A stretch of DNA of 64,000 nt, from NCBI RefSeq assembly GCF_001638985.1, contig NW_017265161.1:607544-671543 (forward strand), in the 5' to 3' direction. How positions within the stretch are numbered: the first letter of the stretch is position 1; each line of letters starts with the position of its first letter. This document shows, one piece after another, positions 58,330-64,000 of the stretch. This DNA is from Phycomyces blakesleeanus NRRL 1555(-) (taxonomy: Eukaryota > Mucoromycota > Mucoromycetes > Mucorales > Phycomycetaceae). The notes under the pieces were generated by a model, which saw only the letters and a list, made by a program, of their open reading frames with translations, searched no databases and was not told where the DNA came from. The position numbers and the translations under genes are program-made.

Positions 58330-59417
58330 ATGTCTTCTAATACACAGCAATGCAAAAAAACGAAAAAGACGACTACAAAAAAGTCTGTTCAACAAACCGC
58401 TGGGACAGCAGCAAGCACAAGACAACGGGAAATTCTTCCCAGCTTGACAGTTAGCGCAGAGCTAGATGGTACTGTCCTGTCCACTTTGTCCACCATGAGC
58501 ACCCGACTGAATGAATCTCATTCACTTCTGGAGAAGGTCTACCACAACATGAGAGCAACCAATGGCCAGAATAACAATTCGAACCATAGTCCTATCGGTC
58601 AGGCTCTTACTACAGGAGAATATATAAAGTACCGCCTTCCAACGGTTTCGGTAGGATATATACTAGTAATAGAATATTGCAAAGTTACTTACATTATATT
58701 TTGCAGAGATTGATCCGTTCTCAAACATGAGCAGTTCTGGCAACAATGCCATTGACGGTCAATGAGGGCGCCTTCTCAACATCCAACCATCCCATTGCTG
58801 ATGTAGTGCAGAGCTACACACATCAGCAAGCTGAAGTAAAGTCTGTTTCGTCTGCAGTTGTGGAAGAGAAAACCCGAAGACATATTTCGTATATGCTTCA
58901 AAGGGCAAAAGGTTTGCCAGAAAAGATAGCTCGACAAAATCAGATTTCTTGACACCAGTCCAGAAAGAGAAACGTAAGTATAGTCAACAGTTTTTGTGTA
59001 AACTATTTTAACTTTTTTTTCAGATTCTTGCAGACTACAAGGCAATTCACTTAGCTGACAAAGCAAACCTTGAATCTAAGTTTGGTGAGACTGTCGTTGA
59101 CCTTCTGGACTATGACATGTTGTCTGATATTAAGTCAGATGAGGAGAAAAATAAAACTAGATATACTCCTAGAAATAGACATCCCTTGGTAAGGCTCTCA
59201 TGATAAAAGTTATTTTTTTTAATACTTCTAACTCAAAAGTATTTATATTATAATGCAGATGGATAAATACTTTACTGTTTTAAAGAAACAGAGACTTGCT
59301 AACAAGGGACCAGACGTCATTGGCAATTCTGTCTATCCAATTATTTTGAGAAACACTGAGTTATCGAATGAGAAAAAGGCACGTGTTGCTGCTTGGATTC
59401 ACACACGCCAACAATAA
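58330..59417 (+). pseudogene. E5 companion protein (two in-frame stops)
   Basis: Exons 58330-58650, 58707-58973, 59024-59188 and 59259-59417 join in frame to about 304 codons. The start is basic (KKTKKTTTKK). Residues about 50-75 are helical with Leu spacing (LSTLSTMSTRLNESHSLLEK). Exon 2 is Lys/Arg/Gln-rich toward its end, exon 3 is acidic, and exon 4 ends in ARVAAWIHTRQQ. TGA stops lie at 58728-58730 and 58950-58952. No domain recognised. It lies tail to tail with the transposase gene 624 bp away and is probably its partner in binding the subterminal repeats. Confidence 0.65.
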
Positions 59418-60041
59418 ATCGTTATTTTGTTTACAAAGTGCATATAGTACTTTAATGATTTTTATTGATTGTGTTGAATGATGTGGGGTGAAGTGGTAAA
59501 ATATAATCAGGCGGTATTATCAAGATGAGAAGCAATTAATATATAAATAAAAGGAAAAAGAAAAAGACAAAATCAAAAATCAAAATAATAAATTATTATT
59601 TTATTTTATTTTATTTTATTTTATTTTATTTTAAAGCCAATTAATAAAAAAAATATGTATACAAAGCAATTATTTAATTATATAACCCTGATTGTTTTAT
59701 CCTGGTTTTTTTTATTGGAAATTATAATACCGATATTAGCAAGAATATGTAATAAAGGCTAAGAAAATGGTAAATGTTGGGTATTAAATATACAAGTTTT
59801 TCTGTCTTTTATATTATTGATAAAAGCAAGAGAAATAAATAATGGTTTTTACTATTTGTTAATAGTTAAAAAAAACTGGTAATATAATTTACTATTGCTC
59901 TTTTAAATACTTAATAAAGAAGTAATGTTAAAACTAAATAAGAATACAGAGATAAATAAAGCTAAACCTTTTTACAGTCAAAAAACTCGTATTATAATTA
60001 TTTATACTGGTAACCTAAATAGTTGTTATTTTTTTTGTTTT
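59418..60041. other. E5 intergenic region between convergent genes
   Basis: AT-rich, with a TTTTA microsatellite at about 59597-59633. It presumably holds both transcript ends. Confidence 0.45.
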
Positions 60042-63000
60042 TTATGTGACTACTTTTCTAGGCAGTGGAATAACCAGGTGCTTTTGCATCCCACTCTGCA
60101 TTTTGTGCGTAGTCAACGCAAAGCACGAATGCAGATGATGCACTGGAACAATGCACGAAGCATCTTCTTCCATAAATCCCTTGTCCCACAACTGCAGACC
60201 TTGATCAGCTAATGGCTGATGACTACTTGAATGGTAGGCAGGAAACCATTTAATGAATGCGAATGTTGACACTCTTTTGACTCCACCAATCTTGATGGTA
60301 TGAGTAAATAAATACTCTATTTGACCAGGGAATTCAGATACATCGTCATTTGTTCTCTCAAGAAACAATACCCTCACAAAAGACCCGCGCTTCTTCTTTT
60401 CACCACTGCAGTACTCTTGCCCCAGCAACGAAATCTTCTTCACCTTTTGAATCCGATTGTTCACAAATACATTCTCACCAATTGAGATTCTCCCTACCAC
60501 ACAGAAGGAAACACTTGTACTCCGGTAAGCCTTGACATAGAATTCAAATAACCACTGATAGTGATCATCCTTCATCATAGTCAAAGGCTGCAACTTGATT
60601 GGCAATGTGGTCGGGGCAAGGCCTCACTTCCAGTGACATTGTACCATGGATTTGTAGCAGCTTGCTGGAACATTGCTAAGCTAAATGGCAACACAGGAGG
60701 GTGGCCAGCATCCAAATTCAAGGGAGAAGAGCTGTTGGAATTTGATTTTACTTGGGCAACCCCCTCAAGGAACTCTATCAGTGGTGATGAAAAATTGGTA
60801 GAATATGCTCGAAGAAAGCTACCAATGAATGCTTTCTCCAGGAAGACTCTCATGAAGGTGACCTCAAGACCATTGCGACGGTTCGTCTTGATGTTCTTCA
60901 ACTTGCTGTTGTATCTCTCGAAGCTATACAGCCAGAATACGTATACCAGACCAAAGTTAAGCGTTGACTCATGCAAGTGCATATGCAAGTGCATATTTGG
61001 CGTGATGCTGCTCTCTCCATAAAGAGTCTCACACTCTTTTCCAAATTCTCCAAGGAGCTGGTGTGCACTGTCAATTTCTGAATATGTGACTGAAGGACCG
61101 GTCAACTTTCGGCATGCTTTTACAAAGAGAGTCCAGTTTTTGTAGTCGTCTTCAGGCAAAGCGTCTTTTAGTACCACCAATGAATAAATCAGACACCACA
61201 ATTGCCACTCGTCTGCCTTCATATATGGGAAACCAGATTTGATCTTTGTTGATAAAACGGCATACCCAGGAGGAACAAGAATACCATCGGCAAGACGTTG
61301 CATACAGACGAGAACAGCAGTTGGGAGATACCTCAGGTCTTTCCAAACACTGATCATATGCTTTGCTGTCCCAAGAAACAAATTGTGCATGGGATCAACA
61401 ATCGTGCATCGGATGGGATCAAAGTAGTGTAGGCGATGCAACTTGGAAAAACGGGTGCCATGCTGCTTCTCCAAAACAGCTCTCTCTGCATCAGATTCTG
61501 CGCAAAACTACATCTCAGCTTTGGTTGCATTTTCCTCTTTTGTTTGGGAGACCCAGTTCTCATGATCGAATCCAGAATAATTGATCTTACTTGTTCCAGC
61601 AACAACAGTGAAATGATGCTTGCATATGTGACAGGCGTTTGTACTTGCAAATCCTGTAAATCCAGCAGTCTTTCTTGCAGCAGGTATGTCGCAAGCAACA
61701 CACATAAGAGCAGCGCAGATACTAGTACCATTGGGGAACTCTGGAGTTTTCATAGTTATGCTGCCATATAACTCTACCAGCTCGTCTACCAGAGGTTCCA
61801 AGAAGTTGTTCATCTGGTTGATCTTCGCTTCCTTTGGACCAGGCATGACACCGACAAGGATAATGTTTTCCGGCTTCATTCTTTCTTCCCTAGGCAGGTT
61901 GTTCATTGACAGGTACAAGGCCCCACTTGCATGTGTACGACCCTCGAACGGTTGAAACCAATCCACATTCAATGTCAATATCAAAGAATGGTCGTGATTC
62001 ACAAAAGGCTCGTCATCTTCATCAAGGAGCTCAGACCACATTGCACCATCATAGATGTCCAACAAGGTACTGTTTACGGTTTCCCTTGATCTCCATTGAA
62101 CGATTTGATGCTCGAACCCAGGTTTGGCGAAATGCTGTGCCAATGCATTCTTGAGCGAGTTGTATGGAAAAACCATGAGAGGGACGGCGCGATCAGCTTC
62201 GGTGTCAGAGAAAAGAGGATTTCCGCAGTATGTTGGTGGTGTGGTTGTGTATTTTTCGAATGTGCAATTTGGTTGGCGATTGCCTGGTAGGTAAATTGCA
62301 AAGCACTTGTTGCAGACGGTGTATTTGACGATGCTTTTTGTCATGAAATTGAAGCCGGTCATAGTCTTTAATGCATCAATGGTGAGTGGGAGATCGGTAT
62401 CCTTATCAAAGGCAACAAGAAGATGGCGGAAGAATTTCAACATAGCAGTTCCACCTGCTTGAACCAAGTAAAACGCCTGAAAGATAACGCCAAATAGAGC
62501 CATGAATTGGCTTGTTTGAGACATTTCATGAATTTTCAAAGAAGCAACTACAAAGGCAAGTATTTCTGTTAATTATTTGTAACACAATTTATGTATATTT
62601 CTTTTTTAAATGTATGCATACCGGAAGCAACCATGTCTTCAAAATCTTCAACACCGGCAACCTCAACTTCGCTCTCATCTTCAGACTCATCGCTTGAATC
62701 AGGATCGTCATTGTCAGAAGCCAATGATGTTGTCTCGACATCAGACTCTTCGAATTGAAAAATCTCGTCTTCTCTCAAAAAAGGTACACTCTGTACGGTA
62801 GTTTCGGCTGATACAATAGAATAATTGTCTTCATCTATAGTAAAACCAGACTATTAGCTATCTAAATTATGATTTATTAAAAAGAAATTTTATACTCACA
62901 ATCAATCGATGTTTCAGATACATCTACCATCTCAACGTCTGTCTCTTCTTCGACAACTTCTGTATTAACTGATAATTAACAAAAAAAATATTAGATTACA

Positions 63001-63188
63001 ATTTATCCAGTAATGCGCGTACTACTCAAATGTCATTTACCTCGATTTTTTGGGCCAATGTCTAATAACTTATCAGCATTATTATGACGCTTAAAGGTCT
63101 GTGCATTTTGCAAAATTCCGCCAATTGCATTTTTGGTACATGATGAACATGTACACATAACAGTGTAGGTTTTAGTTGTAGAATTCAT
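60042..63188 (-). pseudogene. E5 tnp2-type transposase (one stop, one frameshift)
   Basis: Minus-strand exons 63188-63041, 62968-62900, 62834-62622 and 62547-60042 join in frame. Exon 1 has the Cys cluster CTCSSC and a following His; exons 2 and 3 are strongly acidic (DDPDSSDESEDESEVEV). The core includes NVDWFQPFEG, LVGVMPGPKEAKINQM, NACHICKHHF, VDPMHNLFLGT and YSFERYNSKL, retaining the putative catalytic acids. TAG at 61508-61510 splits the core, with the same frame continuing, and a one- or two-base shift lies near 60600-60625. It is the closest relative of the fragment at 1-201. The ATG is the first in exon 1, just before the Cys cluster. The family is nuclear. Confidence 0.85.
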
Positions 63189-63988
63189 AACAGTAAGAAT
63201 AATATTAATAATAATAAAATAATAAAGAGGTGTATACTATATTTTATTTTCATCTTTTATATGTCTCTTATTTTTGTCATTAATAATGAGTTGATATATC
63301 TTGTTCACTATGTCATTGACTACATTGAGCTTACCATCCCTATTAGTAAGAATTACAAATGGATTTTGATGCAGCGATCTTTTCTTAAAAAAAGTGTGCC
63401 TGATTATTAATGGGGCTTCAATTTAATAATCACTGATATAATGGCGTAGTTTTTCTCTTTGGCGTTTTTTTAACATGACATCAATTCTCGCTCATTTTGG
63501 CAAGTGGCCTTTTTTGGATTTTCTTTTTCTTGTATTTTTTATGACATCAATTCTTGCTCTTTTTTTCAATTTTTTTTGATATACTTTCTTATTAAAAATA
63601 AGTCATATATCATACATTATTATATTCTAATAAAATTCGGTATTTTTTGCGATGCAATAAAAATATTATTGAGTCTAAATTAGGTGCATCTGTAACAACA
63701 AGTTTTTCCTTCCAGAAAAATAATTAAATACTACATTTAACATTTAATATTTTATTTTTATTTTTTATTTTTCTGCCAAGTCAATCGAAACATATATTTT
63801 TTAAGACAATTGTACGATTTATTGCCTAATTAATAAATATTTGTGTTTGTATCTGTGTTTATTTAATATAATCAGAAAAAATTGCGAATTCCTATCTCAA
63901 GAAAAAAATATATTGAAAAACAATGGTGTTTGAAATATTTTTCCAAATTTTGCCAAAATTCAAAAAATAAAATTTGACCAAATCCACC
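63189..63988. promoter_or_regulatory. E5 transposase upstream and subterminal region
   Basis: 800 bp upstream of the transposase start. It contains GACATCAATTCT(C/T)GCTC twice (about 63478 and 63542), a possible subterminal repeat. The outer 235 bp are shared with 25174-25410. Confidence 0.45.
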
Positions 63989-64000
63989 CACCTTTTGCAG
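63989..64000 (-). repeat. E5 right terminal inverted repeat (cut by window edge)
   Basis: CACCTTTTGCAG, reverse complement of CTGCAAAAGGTG. It pairs with the CACTGCAAAAGG at 56417. Confidence 0.8.

Larger units (their letters stand above)
56417..64000 (-). mobile_element. CACTA-like element E5 (right end at window edge)
   Basis: The left end is CACTGCAAAAGGAGGG at 56417. The window stops on CACCTTTTGCAG, whose reverse complement CTGCAAAAGGTG would be completed by two more bases, so E5 ends within about 2 bp of the edge. It contains a companion gene (58330-59417, plus) and a convergent tnp2 transposase (60042-63188, minus). Length about 7.6 kb, like E2 and E4. Its right 235 bp recur at 25174-25410. 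Confidence 0.85.

Noticed and set aside
61152..62301. Several open frames on both strands inside the E5 transposase
   Set aside because: All overlap the well-supported tnp2 reading frame, which alone shows family motifs and correct splice junctions.

Overview
The window reads as a transposon-dense stretch of an AT-rich fungal genome, most likely an early-diverging filamentous fungus (Mucoromycota, possibly Mucorales). This rests on GT-AG introns of about 40 to 140 bp that restore reading frames exactly, on fungal-type Crypton (Ndc10-like recombinase with a GCR1_C tail), OTU-bearing MULE and tnp2-type CACTA elements, and on eukaryotic tRNA genes. The species is not identifiable by eye. I found no single-copy host protein gene. 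The only host-type genes are three tRNA-Gly genes, and every protein gene belongs to a mobile element.

Layout. 1-201 is the tail of a tnp2 transposase cut by the next element. 202-14633 is CACTA-like element E2 (ends CACTGGAAAAAT), split by a second, different CACTA element, E1 (2197-9745; ends CACTACGGCGG; 3-bp target duplication ATA). 14634-19494 holds AT-rich repeats, solo LTRs and two convergent tRNA-Gly genes flanked by recurring repeats. 19495-22543 is a two-gene PIF/Harbinger element whose boundaries are shown by an empty site elsewhere in the window. 22544-26040 is repeats, a solo LTR, a stray CACTA end and a TA-flanked hairpin MITE. 26049-29365 is a decayed Helitron. 29366-33540 is mostly solo LTRs. 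34001-36135 is a Crypton. About 36533-42199 is CACTA-like element E3. 42200-43260 is an LTR plus the third tRNA-Gly cassette. 44378-56194 is CACTA-like element E4, whose transposase exon 4 is interrupted by an OTU-bearing MULE (46179-50875, perfect 9-bp target duplication). 56417 to the window end is CACTA-like element E5.

How the genes work together. E2 to E5 share one plan. A four-exon tnp2 transposase with a Cys/His N-terminus and acidic second and third exons is convergent with a smaller four- or five-exon companion gene. About 2 kb lies beyond the companion start, and in E2 and E3 this terminal region carries a third, unnamed small-exon gene transcribed toward the element end. E1 has the same two partners but arranged divergently, and its transposase begins with a C2H2 zinc finger. 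The Harbinger element likewise pairs a DDE transposase with a companion DNA-binding-type protein. Almost every transposase is broken. The premature stops that can be checked against a paralogue are all C:G to T:A changes, mostly in CpA context, a pattern resembling repeat-directed C deamination.

All coordinates, splice junctions and repeat alignments were read by eye. No search was run, so family names rest on motif recognition.
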